From contig JAZSCN010000003.1 in assembly GCA_045602925.1 (NCBI GenBank), positions 62,001-126,000 of the forward strand: a stretch of 64,000 nucleotides of DNA. Reading direction: 5' to 3'. This document shows, piece by piece, positions 32,795 to 41,093 of this stretch; the stretch's first letter is position 1, and each line of letters starts with the position of its first letter. Both the position numbers and the translations under genes were made by a program. The notes beneath the pieces were generated by a model. It saw nothing but the letters and a program-made list of their open reading frames with translations, was not told where the DNA came from and did no database searches. This DNA is from UBA7477 sp045602925 (lineage in GTDB: Bacteria; Bacillota; Clostridia; Oscillospirales; Ruminococcaceae).

Positions 32795-33106
32795 TTTTGT
32801 CTCCAACACCATCACATCTTCCATTTCTTCTTGTCTACTTACAACTATTCCTTCATAATGAATAGTCTCGCCAATCGGTTGCAAATCCCAATCCAAAGGT
32901 TGAATATCAAACTCCACTATCTCAGAAGTTGGTTCTTCTCCCTTTTTGAAAAAGGAATAGGAACTCCATCCTCTAGGATTTTTGCAACCTCCTGTATTGA
33001 ACTTCATATGTCCGTTGGTTCCGATTATTTTACAAAAATACTGAACCAACGGATGAGGAGAGTAGACGTTTCCGTTTTCTATACATTGAGTGATGATGTG
33101 TTTCAT
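32780..33106 (-). CDS. Unknown 108-aa protein
   Basis: Contains HPLVQYFCKIIGTNGHMKF and two later hydrophobic strands. The stop codon TAA is formed by the -10 element of the next gene's promoter. No family recognised. Confidence 0.75.
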   Translation of the reverse strand: MKHIITQCIENGNVYSPHPLVQYFCKIIGTNGHMKFNTGGCKNPRGWSSYSFFKKGEEPTSEIVEFDIQPLDWDLQPIGETIHYEGIVVSRQEEMEDVMVLETKRTNL

Positions 33107-33118
33107 AGTTTCTTAAAA

Positions 33119-33134
33119 ATTACAAATTAGTTCT
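33119..33134 (-). promoter_or_regulatory. AGAACT-N4-TGTAAT promoter
   Basis: Inside the last codons (QN-stop) of the 68-residue gene; 12 bases before the ATG at 33106. Confidence 0.55.
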
Positions 33135-33333
33135 GAACTAGATAACTATAAAAGGCTTTTAACGATTCCACAGCATCTCCCGCATAAATTGGGTTATCAA
33201 ATACTCTATTGACTAACTCATTTTCACCATCTTTAACAATTACAAAATATAAATCAGTGGATGGTGTTAATTCCTTGCCATTTTTGAAGATAAATGTTTC
33301 GCCTTTCTTTACGATTCGCGTTTCAATTTCCAT
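33127..33333 (-). CDS. Unknown 68-aa protein, paralogue of the one at 24.4 kb
   Basis: Beta hairpins then a helix. FDNPIYAGDAVESLKAFYSY matches the C-terminal half of the protein at 24373-24570, so the two are paralogues located 9 kb apart under the same promoter type. Function unknown. Confidence 0.75.
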   Translation of the reverse strand: MEIETRIVKKGETFIFKNGKELTPSTDLYFVIVKDGENELVNRVFDNPIYAGDAVESLKAFYSYLVQN

Positions 33334-33339
33334 AAATCA

Positions 33340-33355
33340 ATTATACAACTATTCT
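33340..33355 (-). promoter_or_regulatory. AGAATA-N4-TATAAT promoter
   Basis: AGAATA-GTTG-TATAAT-TGATTT-ATG; the TGATTT spacer is identical to the promoters at 34878, 35506 and 37245. The AGAATAG box supplies the upstream gene's TAG stop. Confidence 0.65.
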
Positions 33356-33867
33356 GTTTCTTTGAAAAGAGTTCCGTTTTTGTATTGTTCAAGAAATCCT
33401 CTGCAAATTTCCATCACATTTTCTTCTTGTTTCAACACAAACTCTTCGTTTAGTTTCTGCATTGTCACTTCCTGCCTATATCGTCTAAGTTCTCCACCAG
33501 CACAGAATTCATATAGTTTCATCAAGGAAACAAATCTTTCAAGATTTGATTGTAATTCTTCTGTATCTTTGGGGTCATAATGAATCTTTGCACCCCATTT
33601 CTCCAGTACTCGTAATGTGAGTTTAAAATCTTCATCCTCACAATCATCAATAGAACAATTCACAAAAAAGACCTCATCTGCAGACAATCCACATGCTGTA
33701 CTTGAATTCATCAAACCTAACTTATACATAGTACTACCGGCTCTGAACCCCTCACAATAGCGTTCTAAACGGTTCATACTTTCGCGTCTATACTTAAAAA
33801 GGTCATCGTAATCTTTGAAACAAAGCAAAATAGTCTTATTAATCTCACTCATACACTTATCAAGCAC
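33349..33867 (-). CDS. Unknown 172-aa protein
   Basis: Helical and charged, with several Cys (KCMSEINK, CGLSADEVFFVNCSIDDC). Overlaps the preceding gene by 8 bases. No recognised motif; function unknown. Confidence 0.75.
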   Translation of the reverse strand: MLDKCMSEINKTILLCFKDYDDLFKYRRESMNRLERYCEGFRAGSTMYKLGLMNSSTACGLSADEVFFVNCSIDDCEDEDFKLTLRVLEKWGAKIHYDPKDTEELQSNLERFVSLMKLYEFCAGGELRRYRQEVTMQKLNEEFVLKQEENVMEICRGFLEQYKNGTLFKETE

Positions 33868-34150
33868 AATAATGATATGACATTGGTTTTTCTTTCCATT
33901 TTTCTGAAAGGTACTTTTTACTCAAACGAACATAGAGTTCAAACATTTTATCCCTTTTTCCTACAAAAGAGATTTCATAACCATTCATTACAAACCACTT
34001 TGAAAGACTTTCCACTGTACCCTCTACAGATTCAAGTGATACCCTATGGTCAGCCCATCCAAAATCCTTCATTACTCCATCTTGTAACTCACGTAATGTC
34101 AAAGGTTTATCGTTTTTCTCAAAGTACAAAAATAGATAATATTCAGGCAT
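33860..34150 (-). CDS. Unknown 96-aa protein
   Basis: ATG at 34150 preferred (2 bases after the preceding stop) over an in-frame GTG at 34159. Mixed alpha/beta (MPEYYLFLYFEKNDKPLTLRE). Function unknown. Confidence 0.7.
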   Translation of the reverse strand: MPEYYLFLYFEKNDKPLTLRELQDGVMKDFGWADHRVSLESVEGTVESLSKWFVMNGYEISFVGKRDKMFELYVRLSKKYLSEKWKEKPMSYHYCA

Positions 34151-34152
34151 AA

Positions 34153-34356
34153 TCACCACTTTTGCAGAATTTCAAGATTTCTTTTATCTGCCTTTTCAGC
34201 ATCAGTTAAATTTCTCTCTTTCTCACACTGTTCCAAGTATCTATAATGAAGTTTTAACTCATTATTACATTCAAATCCTCTTTCTTTAGCCATCTCAAGC
34301 AAAGAAGGTCCATTACATAAGTCTCTCCACCACTCTGATTTAGCTTCTCTATTCAT
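34153..34356 (-). CDS. Unknown 67-aa protein
   Basis: Small, charged, helical (NREAKSEWWRDLCNG). Lies in a tight cluster with the next two genes. Function unknown. Confidence 0.65.
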   Translation of the reverse strand: MNREAKSEWWRDLCNGPSLLEMAKERGFECNNELKLHYRYLEQCEKERNLTDAEKADKRNLEILQKW

Positions 34357-34371
34357 AACTTAATAATTCAG

Positions 34372-34701
34372 TTACTTTGTTAAGTTTGCTCTCAAAATTT
34401 CCATTGCAAATTTAGGATTAGGTTTAGGAGCAGACTTCTTCATTACTTCATCCAGATAAAAATCCAATGTCTCATTAGTAAATTCTACATTAGGATTTTC
34501 CTCTTTTACCATTTCTAATGCTTCCGTTACTGTAACTTGTCCTATATCACCTGGTACATAACCCAACATGTACCTTGCTTCAGTTTCAGTAACATTATGA
34601 TTATTCATGTATTCTTCTACCTCTTTACGCTGATTAGAGGTGAGTGGATAACCAGTAAGGTCTCTCATAAATTTTTTAGGTACTTTTTTATTAATATTCA
34701 T
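34372..34701 (-). CDS. Unknown 109-aa protein
   Basis: Start set at the ATG at 34701, whose ATGA overlaps the stop of the membrane peptide gene upstream; a longer 129-codon frame from 34761 would overlap that gene by 64 bases. Helical, acidic, basic N-terminus MNINKKVPKKFMRDL. Function unknown. Confidence 0.7.
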   Translation of the reverse strand: MNINKKVPKKFMRDLTGYPLTSNQRKEVEEYMNNHNVTETEARYMLGYVPGDIGQVTVTEALEMVKEENPNVEFTNETLDFYLDEVMKKSAPKPNPKFAMEILRANLTK

Positions 34702-34871
34702 AAAAAGATAATCAATGTTAAAATTCCAATATATAACAACACACCAAAAGTAATAATCCAATTAGTACGGTCAGCAATTTTCTGACTTTTCTTTATTTCA
34801 TCTAATATTTCATTAGATTGAAGAATTAAATCTTTAGTCTTAATTAACTTTTCTAGTTGTGTTTTATCCAT
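34698..34871 (-). CDS. Small tail-anchored membrane protein
   Basis: 57 residues: a Lys/Glu helix (MDKTQLEKLIKTKDLIL) followed by a C-terminal hydrophobic helix (WIITFGVLLYIGILTLIIFL). The ATG is six bases after a consensus TATAAT and the stop overlaps the next start, supporting a real gene. Confidence 0.7.
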   Translation of the reverse strand: MDKTQLEKLIKTKDLILQSNEILDEIKKSQKIADRTNWIITFGVLLYIGILTLIIFL

Positions 34872-34877
34872 AAATCA

Positions 34878-34893
34878 ATTATACATTAGTTCT
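34878..34893 (-). promoter_or_regulatory. AGAACT-N4-TATAAT promoter (exact consensus)
   Basis: AGAACTAATGTATAAT then TGATTT then ATG. The same 25 bases recur upstream of the DNA ligase at 37245. Its AGAACT codes for Arg-Thr in the upstream small gene. Confidence 0.8.
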
Positions 34894-35025
34894 ATTAGAT
34901 TTATTTTTACCTTTCATAAAAAATTCCTTTCTCAAGATATTTCTACGATTTTTCGTAAAAAGTTTAACTTTCTTTTCATCAGAAAATTTTGGGAACGGAA
35001 ATAAAGGTATAAAAGATTTAGTCAT
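34879..35025 (-). CDS. Small basic protein
   Basis: 48 residues, MTKSFIPLFPFPKFSDEKK then Lys/Arg-rich, ending NRTNV-stop inside the next promoter. Overlaps the preceding stop by 8 bases. Position and spacing support it moderately. Confidence 0.5.
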   Translation of the reverse strand: MTKSFIPLFPFPKFSDEKKVKLFTKNRRNILRKEFFMKGKNKSNRTNV

Positions 35026-35503
35026 AATTTTTCATTTCATCTAATATAACAACTCCGTCTTTATTTGAATACAAATGAACATAACTATTCTTTTCAATTT
35101 TTACAAACCTTTCCAAGAATTCTATAGGTATGCTGAGAAAACATCCAATCTCCATATTGAATTGCAAACGAAACATTACGCAAATCCCATCTTCTTCGCC
35201 AAATACCTTCCACAAAGACATATCGCTATCATAAGTTGCTATCATTTCTGAATGAAAAGCGTTGAATACTGTGTGTTTTTCTTTACCATTTTCATCTCTC
35301 AAAATGTTACACTCAATAATAGGGTCAAGATAACCTATGATGAAATTAGCCAATTTTTCTTTAGAAAAACAATCCGAAAAATCATCACAAAAAGTTGAAA
35401 CTCTAATAATTCCCTCAATAATAGAAATTTGATTGGGATAAGACGATGGTAATACTTTAGTAGGATTGCAACAACCGTAAATAATGTTATTTTTATTTTC
35501 CAT
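35018..35503 (-). CDS. Unknown 161-aa protein
   Basis: Mixed alpha/beta, several Cys (YGCCNPTKV). Its ATG follows TATAAT-TGATTT, the shared promoter core. Function unknown. Confidence 0.75.
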   Translation of the reverse strand: MENKNNIIYGCCNPTKVLPSSYPNQISIIEGIIRVSTFCDDFSDCFSKEKLANFIIGYLDPIIECNILRDENGKEKHTVFNAFHSEMIATYDSDMSLWKVFGEEDGICVMFRLQFNMEIGCFLSIPIEFLERFVKIEKNSYVHLYSNKDGVVILDEMKNYD

Positions 35504-35505
35504 AA

Positions 35506-35514
35506 ATCAATTAT
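35506..35514 (-). promoter_or_regulatory. TATAAT core with shared TGATTT spacer, AGAACT box degenerate
   Basis: GTATAATTGATTT precedes the ATG at 35503; upstream is GCATA rather than AGAACT. Confidence 0.5.
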
Positions 35515-35543
35515 ACTATGCTTATATAGGTACCTATTGCTTT

Positions 35544-35810
35544 TTATTCATTTTCTTTATCTGAATAAGATTTAAGGTACAATTTAAGGTATCTTCTATC
35601 GTTATAAAATTCATGGTCAGACTTGGTGTGTATAAGTTCGTAACTGACAGCATCAGTCCATTCATGATACCAATCTTTCCCACCTTTACAATAAGCCTTA
35701 TACTCAACAAAAACCTCTTCCTCAAGGTCTTTGTCGCTCATGGTATTCAAAATCTCTTTAAGCTCTTTATAAGTGAGTTTGTAATTTTTTTCAATAACTT
35801 CTTCAATCAT
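35544..35810 (-). CDS. Unknown acidic 88-aa protein
   Basis: MIEEVIEKNYKLTYKELKEI, then KDWYHEWTDAVSYELI. Overlaps the next upstream gene's stop (four bases). Function unknown. Confidence 0.7.
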   Translation of the reverse strand: MIEEVIEKNYKLTYKELKEILNTMSDKDLEEEVFVEYKAYCKGGKDWYHEWTDAVSYELIHTKSDHEFYNDRRYLKLYLKSYSDKENE

Positions 35811-36037
35811 AATTGCTTGAAAAATTGTATAGTGTGAGTTTCGTTACCAAAATCCCAATGATACCTACCACATCTTTTAGGCTGTTTATCTCTGTCTATT
35901 TTGATTTCTTGTTTGTCTTCGCCATAAAGTGTCTGATAATAAAAATACAAAGTATCATTTATAAAAAATGCAGGGTATCCATAACACTTTATGATGTCTG
36001 CTTCTTCGCAAAGTTCTATAAAAGTTTTATCACTCAT
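35807..36037 (-). CDS. Unknown 76-aa protein, paralogue of the one at 39.1 kb
   Basis: TFIELCEEADIIKCYGYPAF and a C-terminal QFFKQL align with KFTELCKSSDLVVMGGIPME and KFYAEL of the 81-residue protein at 39100. Overlaps the ligase stop by 8 bases. Function unknown. Confidence 0.7.
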   Translation of the reverse strand: MSDKTFIELCEEADIIKCYGYPAFFINDTLYFYYQTLYGEDKQEIKIDRDKQPKRCGRYHWDFGNETHTIQFFKQL

Positions 36038-37238
36038 AATTTCTAATCTCTCTCATCTTACCAAAACGAGGAACACCACCCTTACCATCTTTCATCGGTG
36101 TAAGTGCTTGATAGACAATAGTTGCCATCTTACCCTTATACAAGTCTTTGTTAGTAAAGAGGTCACGAGCATAATCCTGAGTTCCCATTACTCCTGCTTT
36201 GAATGTCTGTCCGTCTTCTGTCTCACAAATCACAGCAGCAGCAATTCCTACGAGATTACCATTACCTTCTTCAAAGTCTACTATACAATACTCCTTATCA
36301 AAGAACTTTTTATACTTCAACATGTCAAATGAACGTCCGAAGAAATAAGGAACATCCTTCTTGAGCATAATACCTTCGTAACCACGTTCTACTCTCCTTT
36401 CAATGCTTAGTTCAACCATGCTTTCCGAATCTACATTCCAAGATTCTAATTTCCATCCTTGACCAAAGTAATGAATCCATGTAAGTCCAACAAGATAAAA
36501 ACTGTCTTTGTTCACATCATCAAAATGATGTCTAAGCCAATTATTCTGCTGTAAAATATTCAACAATCTCGTTTTACGCTCTGTGTAAAGCAACTGTGGC
36601 TCAGAGGGATAATAACTGTCAAAACAATGATACTGCACCAACTTGGCACTCTCTACCAAATCCTCAAACTTAGGCTTGGTCTTCTTTACCAAACTGACAA
36701 TCTTATTAAAGTCATCCTTCAATTCATGATTATACAACTCACCATCAAGGATAGCATCAGGGTACATCTCAAAGAACTTCTGTACAAAATCATTCTTAAC
36801 AATGTGAGGACATGCTACAAATTCCTTATGCTTTCGTGAGAACATACGAATATCACCATCAACCATCTTAATATAGCATCGAACACCATCAAGTTTAGGC
36901 TCTACAATGTAAGGAAAGTCTAACTTATTCTTCTCAATTCTGTCTTGGTACTTATTGGCAAGGCTTACCTCAAATCGCTTTTCCTCAGTAGGAATGTCAT
37001 AGGTAAATCCTTGGTCAATCTGATATTGAATCTTGGAAGCAACCTCATTTAGAACTTGCTGTTCAAGGGAAGTTTCATTAGCCTTTCCTACATTCTTCTG
37101 TTCAACAAATGTAGGAGCAGTCTTAGTCATCTTACCATCAGGGTAAATGCCGCTAATAGTCCAATAACTCACTGCATCATGCTCAATCGTCCAAGCACGA
37201 ACCTTACCCTTCTTATCTCTCTTATACAAAGTAACCAT
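36030..37238 (-). CDS. ATP-dependent DNA ligase
   Basis: Seals nicks. 402 residues. Nucleotidyltransferase motif I with the adenylated Lys in VEPKLDGVRCYI (about residue 113), motif III around DAILDGELYNHEL, motif IV EGIMLKKD, motif V MLKYKKFFDKEY, then an OB-fold C-terminus. The first 90 residues (MVTLYKRDKKGKVRAWTIEH) form an extra N-terminal domain resembling a WGR-like fold. Driven by a perfect AGAACT promoter; predicted leaderless. Confidence 0.88.
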   Translation of the reverse strand: MVTLYKRDKKGKVRAWTIEHDAVSYWTISGIYPDGKMTKTAPTFVEQKNVGKANETSLEQQVLNEVASKIQYQIDQGFTYDIPTEEKRFEVSLANKYQDRIEKNKLDFPYIVEPKLDGVRCYIKMVDGDIRMFSRKHKEFVACPHIVKNDFVQKFFEMYPDAILDGELYNHELKDDFNKIVSLVKKTKPKFEDLVESAKLVQYHCFDSYYPSEPQLLYTERKTRLLNILQQNNWLRHHFDDVNKDSFYLVGLTWIHYFGQGWKLESWNVDSESMVELSIERRVERGYEGIMLKKDVPYFFGRSFDMLKYKKFFDKEYCIVDFEEGNGNLVGIAAAVICETEDGQTFKAGVMGTQDYARDLFTNKDLYKGKMATIVYQALTPMKDGKGGVPRFGKMREIRNYE

Positions 37239-37244
37239 AAATCA

Positions 37245-37260
37245 ATTATACATTAGTTCT
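37245..37260 (-). promoter_or_regulatory. AGAACT-N4-TATAAT promoter of DNA ligase (exact consensus)
   Basis: Identical to the promoter at 34878 through the ATG. Predicted +1 is the A of the ATG at 37238. Confidence 0.8.
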
Positions 37261-37266
37261 GATTTT

Positions 37267-37524
37267 TCAGATAATCCAAACATTTGTGCCTTCAATTTGT
37301 CTAAACTCTGAAAAATCTCGCTCTTTCTCTTCGTAAATTATTCTAACACTACTACCTGTATGAAAATTTATACCAATACACTTACATTCATCAAGTCCCT
37401 CTTCATTGAGAATGTTTTGGGCAGCTTTGACCCTATCTCCTCCACAATTCTCAACTTCATTACAAAATCGTACTAAACCACAGATGTAACATGAACGAAG
37501 TTTTATTTTCATTTCAAATTTCAA
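37267..37524 (-). CDS. Unknown Cys-rich 85-aa protein
   Basis: CYICGLVRFCNEVENCGGD and CKCIG suggest metal binding. Overlaps the preceding gene by 11 bases. Function unknown. Confidence 0.7.
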   Translation of the reverse strand: MKFEMKIKLRSCYICGLVRFCNEVENCGGDRVKAAQNILNEEGLDECKCIGINFHTGSSVRIIYEEKERDFSEFRQIEGTNVWII

Positions 37525-37999
37525 TTCCGTCTTTTAGTAGTAGTTCTTTGCACTCTTCTACTAATGCTTTCCATTCAGGTGTAACATCATCAGGTACTGT
37601 ATAAATGAGTGAATACTCCTTAGATAAGGGATACCACTTATTAAAATTATGCTCAAGGTATTTATAATGTTCTTCGATAGGTGTTTCAGGATGATAGCGG
37701 TGTCTCATTTTTGCAAGCAACATATGCCATTCTTCCTTTTCTTCCATCCATTCTTCCTCGGTTTTAGGAGGAGTGGAAACAATATCAGGTTCTTCATCAA
37801 TCTTATAATCAGGGTCAATAACAAATTCTTCAAGTTTATTATCCCAAATGAATAATTCATTATCATGAACTACCTCGCCCTTATACCATGAATAACCATT
37901 TCCTACTGTACAAAATAAATGGTCAAGTGCTTGCTGACGAACAGGAAATAATCTAGGGTATTCGTCATACATCTTTTGTAAAGTTCTTTCAGGCTTCAT
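37514..37999 (-). CDS. Unknown 161-aa protein
   Basis: Acidic, Trp/His-rich (EEWMEEKEEWHMLLAKMRHRYH). Downstream of AGAACT-AACT-CATAAT with a six-base spacer. Function unknown. Confidence 0.75.
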   Translation of the reverse strand: MKPERTLQKMYDEYPRLFPVRQQALDHLFCTVGNGYSWYKGEVVHDNELFIWDNKLEEFVIDPDYKIDEEPDIVSTPPKTEEEWMEEKEEWHMLLAKMRHRYHPETPIEEHYKYLEHNFNKWYPLSKEYSLIYTVPDDVTPEWKALVEECKELLLKDGIEI

Positions 38000-38005
38000 A
38001 AATTA

Positions 38006-38021
38006 ATTATGAGTTAGTTCT
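38006..38021 (-). promoter_or_regulatory. AGAACT-N4-CATAAT promoter
   Basis: Six bases before the ATG at 37999; the AGAACT forms the QN-stop end of the upstream gene. Confidence 0.7.
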
Positions 38022-38361
38022 GTTCAAATTCTTTCATAATACTTTGGAACTCCAAACCTATTACTTGGAACTCATTTTTTGCTGTTCGTTGCTTCTCTCT
38101 GATTTCTTCCAATGTTCGCTCATAACCTTTCATGAACTTCTCATGATTCTTAGGCGTAATATTATCAAAATCAATATTCAAGTGACATTTTTTACTAGTT
38201 ACTTTCATGGGTCTTCTGTCCCAATAACTAAGATGTGGATAAGCAAACTCAAATCCTACAAATAACTTACCATTAACATTAAGGCGAAGATACATCATAA
38301 TATGTTCTTTCTTCAATTCCTCACGTTGACAAAGTAAAAATGACAATAATTGTTCTTTCAT
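38014..38361 (-). CDS. Unknown 115-aa protein
   Basis: Beta-rich then helical; HLSYWDRRPMKVTSKKCHLN. Start overlaps the preceding stop by one base. Function unknown. Confidence 0.7.
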   Translation of the reverse strand: MKEQLLSFLLCQREELKKEHIMMYLRLNVNGKLFVGFEFAYPHLSYWDRRPMKVTSKKCHLNIDFDNITPKNHEKFMKGYERTLEEIREKQRTAKNEFQVIGLEFQSIMKEFEQN

Positions 38362-38693
38362 TATGGTAAAGGTACATATTCAGGTTTATTATAAGTCACC
38401 CAGCACATAACATAAGCGCACCACAACACATCACCCTCATAAAGTGCTAAAACTAATTCTCTATTATCATTATAAAGTCTCCAACCAGTAATAGAATCTA
38501 ATGAGATTTCATTATAAGTGCTTCTAAGTTTATCTAATTTAGAGTCATATTGATATACAACAGTAGAATCCCAATAATAATCTATCAATAAACCCTGAGT
38601 ATAATGGCCAAAATTGCAATCTAGCCATACTTTAAACTTATAATCTACCTTACCCTCGCTCTTTATGTTATCTTTAGAGTATAAATCAATCAT
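38361..38693 (-). CDS. Unknown 110-aa protein
   Basis: Beta-rich, aromatic (LLIDYYWDSTVVYQYDSK). Overlaps both neighbours. Function unknown. Confidence 0.7.
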   Translation of the reverse strand: MIDLYSKDNIKSEGKVDYKFKVWLDCNFGHYTQGLLIDYYWDSTVVYQYDSKLDKLRSTYNEISLDSITGWRLYNDNRELVLALYEGDVLWCAYVMCWVTYNKPEYVPLP

Positions 38694-39090
38694 GTTTTGA
38701 CTTAATTAAGTTCCATTCTTCAGAAGTTATACCACCACAATCAAATTTTTCTTCCAAATTAGCAAGACACTGTTTTAGGTATCGTTCATTGTGCCAACCA
38801 TCATAAAGTTCATCAAACTCAGGTATAGTATAAGCATCACCAAATGAAAAATGCTTCCAGAACTTAGTAGTATCAACTTTATAACCACGACGCTTCATTT
38901 CACCGACTACATAATCAATAGTATATGTAAAGAAATGAGCAATACTATAATCATTAATCTTATTAACTAAGATATGATTAGGTGTTCCGTTATTTGCGAT
39001 ATTAGAAGCAATACAACAGCATTCTCGCCACTGACCGAGAAGCTGCTGTCTAGGAAGAACATCAATAAGTGATTTGTGCCAAAGTCTCAT
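38686..39090 (-). CDS. Unknown 134-aa protein
   Basis: MRLWHKSLIDVLPRQQLLGQWREC opens in the style of the TIGR02328/pyrimidine-dimer DNA glycosylase (DenV) family, and later residues (IDYVVGEMKRRGY) also fit that group, which nicks at pyrimidine dimers. T4 DenV is 138 residues. I could not align the catalytic end securely, so this is a tentative family guess. Driven by an AGAACT promoter. Confidence 0.65.
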   Translation of the reverse strand: MRLWHKSLIDVLPRQQLLGQWRECCCIASNIANNGTPNHILVNKINDYSIAHFFTYTIDYVVGEMKRRGYKVDTTKFWKHFSFGDAYTIPEFDELYDGWHNERYLKQCLANLEEKFDCGGITSEEWNLIKSKHD

Positions 39091-39096
39091 GCACTT

Positions 39097-39112
39097 AATT
39101 TAAGGCAGTTCT
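39097..39112 (-). promoter_or_regulatory. AGAACT-N4-TAAATT promoter
   Basis: Six bases before the ATG at 39090; lies in the ELP-stop codons of the upstream gene. Confidence 0.6.
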
Positions 39113-39345
39113 GTTGGCAATTCTGCATAGAATTTAAACTTAAAAAGAGCCCCATGACGGGAAATTGTCCAATAACCATCTCTAAATGAAATATCAGATT
39201 CCTCTATTTCATCTAGTGAAAAATAATTATACTCTCCTAAAACTCTGTATGAGAGCTGATTACATGATGGAAGATACTCCATTGGAATACCTCCCATTAC
39301 AACAAGGTCAGAGCTCTTGCAAAGCTCAGTAAACTTTTCTTTCAT
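39100..39345 (-). CDS. Unknown 81-aa protein, paralogue of the one at 35.8 kb
   Basis: KFTELCKSSDLVVMGGIPME; see the 76-residue relative at 35807. The GGIPM motif also appears in the 135-residue protein at 40294. Function unknown. Confidence 0.7.
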   Translation of the reverse strand: MKEKFTELCKSSDLVVMGGIPMEYLPSCNQLSYRVLGEYNYFSLDEIEESDISFRDGYWTISRHGALFKFKFYAELPTELP

Positions 39346-39346
39346 A

Positions 39347-39988
39347 TTACCAACAAACAGACTGTGCTGTATTAGGAACCTCTTCTACACACTTATTCAC
39401 CTCAATTTCTTCCGTAGAAGTAGTAATTACCTTGAGCACACAATATTCTCGAATACGGTCTACCATTTTATCACATTCCTCGTACTCATTTTCAATATCA
39501 TAAGTCTCAGTAATAAATCGAGCATTCTCTTGTGTATTATCATAGAAGTTACAAATCATCTTACCGTCTGCGGTAATAGCAATATAATGCTCAATATCAT
39601 CATTCCAAGGACAGTGATAAGTCCAAGCACGAAGAACAGATATCTCCGTCGCAGCGCCATGATACATCATATGCTTCATATCGCTTATAGACTTAACTGC
39701 ATCAAATACCCTAAACTCGCCCTGCTTGAAAAGCTCGCAAATATGACCTACAATTTCCATAGCACGGCAGAACATAGTATCACGTTCACGAACCCAGCTG
39801 TGCAGACGATGATTAATACGTCGACCAAGGCGTTCTATCTTAGGCATTTCAAGGAACTTTCCGCAATCGCACTCGTCTTCTCGAGAATATACCTTCAAAT
39901 CACCACTCTGGTTACAACAACCCTTAGTTCCGTCACCATGCCAAGGGGCAGGATAATATCGCATACAGTTTTTACACTTAGATTCCAT
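39347..39988 (-). CDS. Unknown Cys-rich 213-aa protein
   Basis: N-terminal CKNCMRYYPAPWHGDGTKGC followed by ECDCGKF suggests a zinc-binding module (residues 5-42). Then a basic helical region (LGRRINHRLHSWVRERD). Function unknown; possibly nucleic-acid binding. Confidence 0.75.
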   Translation of the reverse strand: MESKCKNCMRYYPAPWHGDGTKGCCNQSGDLKVYSREDECDCGKFLEMPKIERLGRRINHRLHSWVRERDTMFCRAMEIVGHICELFKQGEFRVFDAVKSISDMKHMMYHGAATEISVLRAWTYHCPWNDDIEHYIAITADGKMICNFYDNTQENARFITETYDIENEYEECDKMVDRIREYCVLKVITTSTEEIEVNKCVEEVPNTAQSVCW

Positions 39989-40016
39989 ATTTTTTTACAA
40001 ATGTTACAAGTAGTTT

Positions 40017-40292
40017 TTACTTTTGTTCTGTGCCATCTTTAGACTTTTCGTCTTTGATTAACTTTTCCAGATAATCATATGTAAAATTAATAGCCTTTAA
40101 AAGGTCTCTTATCTCATCTTCGCGGTCTGAAAGTTCTCGTTGAAGTTTTTCAAAATTCTCATCCTCAAAACAATCCATCATTTCCCAAGAATCATCTTCA
40201 GTAAATGAATTATACTGGCAGAATGCATGAATTTCGTCATATCTCTTCCTAAACTCCGGATGCTTGTCCCAAATATTTTCTTTATCACTCAT
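40017..40292 (-). CDS. Unknown acidic 91-aa protein
   Basis: Helical, acidic. Its last codons (TEQK-stop) contain AGAACA, a possible promoter for the gene at 39347. Overlaps nothing; two bases from the gene upstream. Function unknown. Confidence 0.7.
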   Translation of the reverse strand: MSDKENIWDKHPEFRKRYDEIHAFCQYNSFTEDDSWEMMDCFEDENFEKLQRELSDREDEIRDLLKAINFTYDYLEKLIKDEKSKDGTEQK

Positions 40293-40293
40293 A

Positions 40294-40701
40294 TTAGTAT
40301 GTCATTTTGTCATCATAATCTCTAAGGATAATAATATCCCTAAAACCGTCATCAGTATCAACCCAATCTACTATAATTTCAAGAGGGTACATGTTATGAA
40401 CTCTAATATTATAATCCGCACTTGGCCATTCATCCATTGGAATGCCGCCTGCTTGGACTACATTTCCATTATCATCTTTTATATATGTCTCAAAATAAAG
40501 AGTTTTATAGCCAGCTTCATTTTTACCATCAGGTCCTTCTTCATCAATATCAAGAATTTCTGCAATCTTTATATATTCAGTGCGACGAACATCTATAAAA
40601 GAAAAATTTCCACCAGCTGCGATAACTTTATATTTTACATCTTTATTTTTTCGTAAAAGATGCCAAAAAGTATTATATTCTAATGCTTTACCAGTATACA
40701 T
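40294..40701 (-). CDS. Unknown 135-aa protein
   Basis: Mixed alpha/beta, contains QAGGIPMDEWPSADYNI, a segment shared loosely with the 81-residue protein at 39100. Function unknown. Confidence 0.7.
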   Translation of the reverse strand: MYTGKALEYNTFWHLLRKNKDVKYKVIAAGGNFSFIDVRRTEYIKIAEILDIDEEGPDGKNEAGYKTLYFETYIKDDNGNVVQAGGIPMDEWPSADYNIRVHNMYPLEIIVDWVDTDDGFRDIIILRDYDDKMTY

Positions 40702-40702
40702 T

Positions 40703-41092
40703 TTAAATGTTTCTCCACTTTTTACCGTTCCAATAAGAAATATATGAAGGATAATCGAAATGACCTTTTCTCACCATTTCAAGAATAGCTTTCTTGGTTT
40801 TAGATATACCACAATTATATCCCTCATCAAGCCAATCAATCTTTGGTTTATCTTTTTCATAGACAAGTTTTATACCTTCCCAATGTTTTTCATACCAAAG
40901 AGAACTGATACCGTGACCTTCTCCACCATCAGCACATCCTTCAGTCATATAGTGAAGAAATTCTTCCACTTTATCGACATCATTCATATTAGTTTGAAGC
41001 CATTCCAGGTTTTCATCACCATCAAAATGTGTCTGACCATAATGATAAAGTCCAGCTTTATCTTTACCAATAATTAATGCGTGTGTACTCAT
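40703..41092 (-). CDS. Unknown 129-aa protein
   Basis: The ATG at 41092 (MSTHALIIGKDKAGLYHYGQ) lies one base after the methylase stop and is preferred over an upstream in-frame start that would overlap the methylase by 65 bases. Acidic, aromatic. Function unknown. Confidence 0.7.
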   Translation of the reverse strand: MSTHALIIGKDKAGLYHYGQTHFDGDENLEWLQTNMNDVDKVEEFLHYMTEGCADGGEGHGISSLWYEKHWEGIKLVYEKDKPKIDWLDEGYNCGISKTKKAILEMVRKGHFDYPSYISYWNGKKWRNI

Positions 41093-41093
41093 A

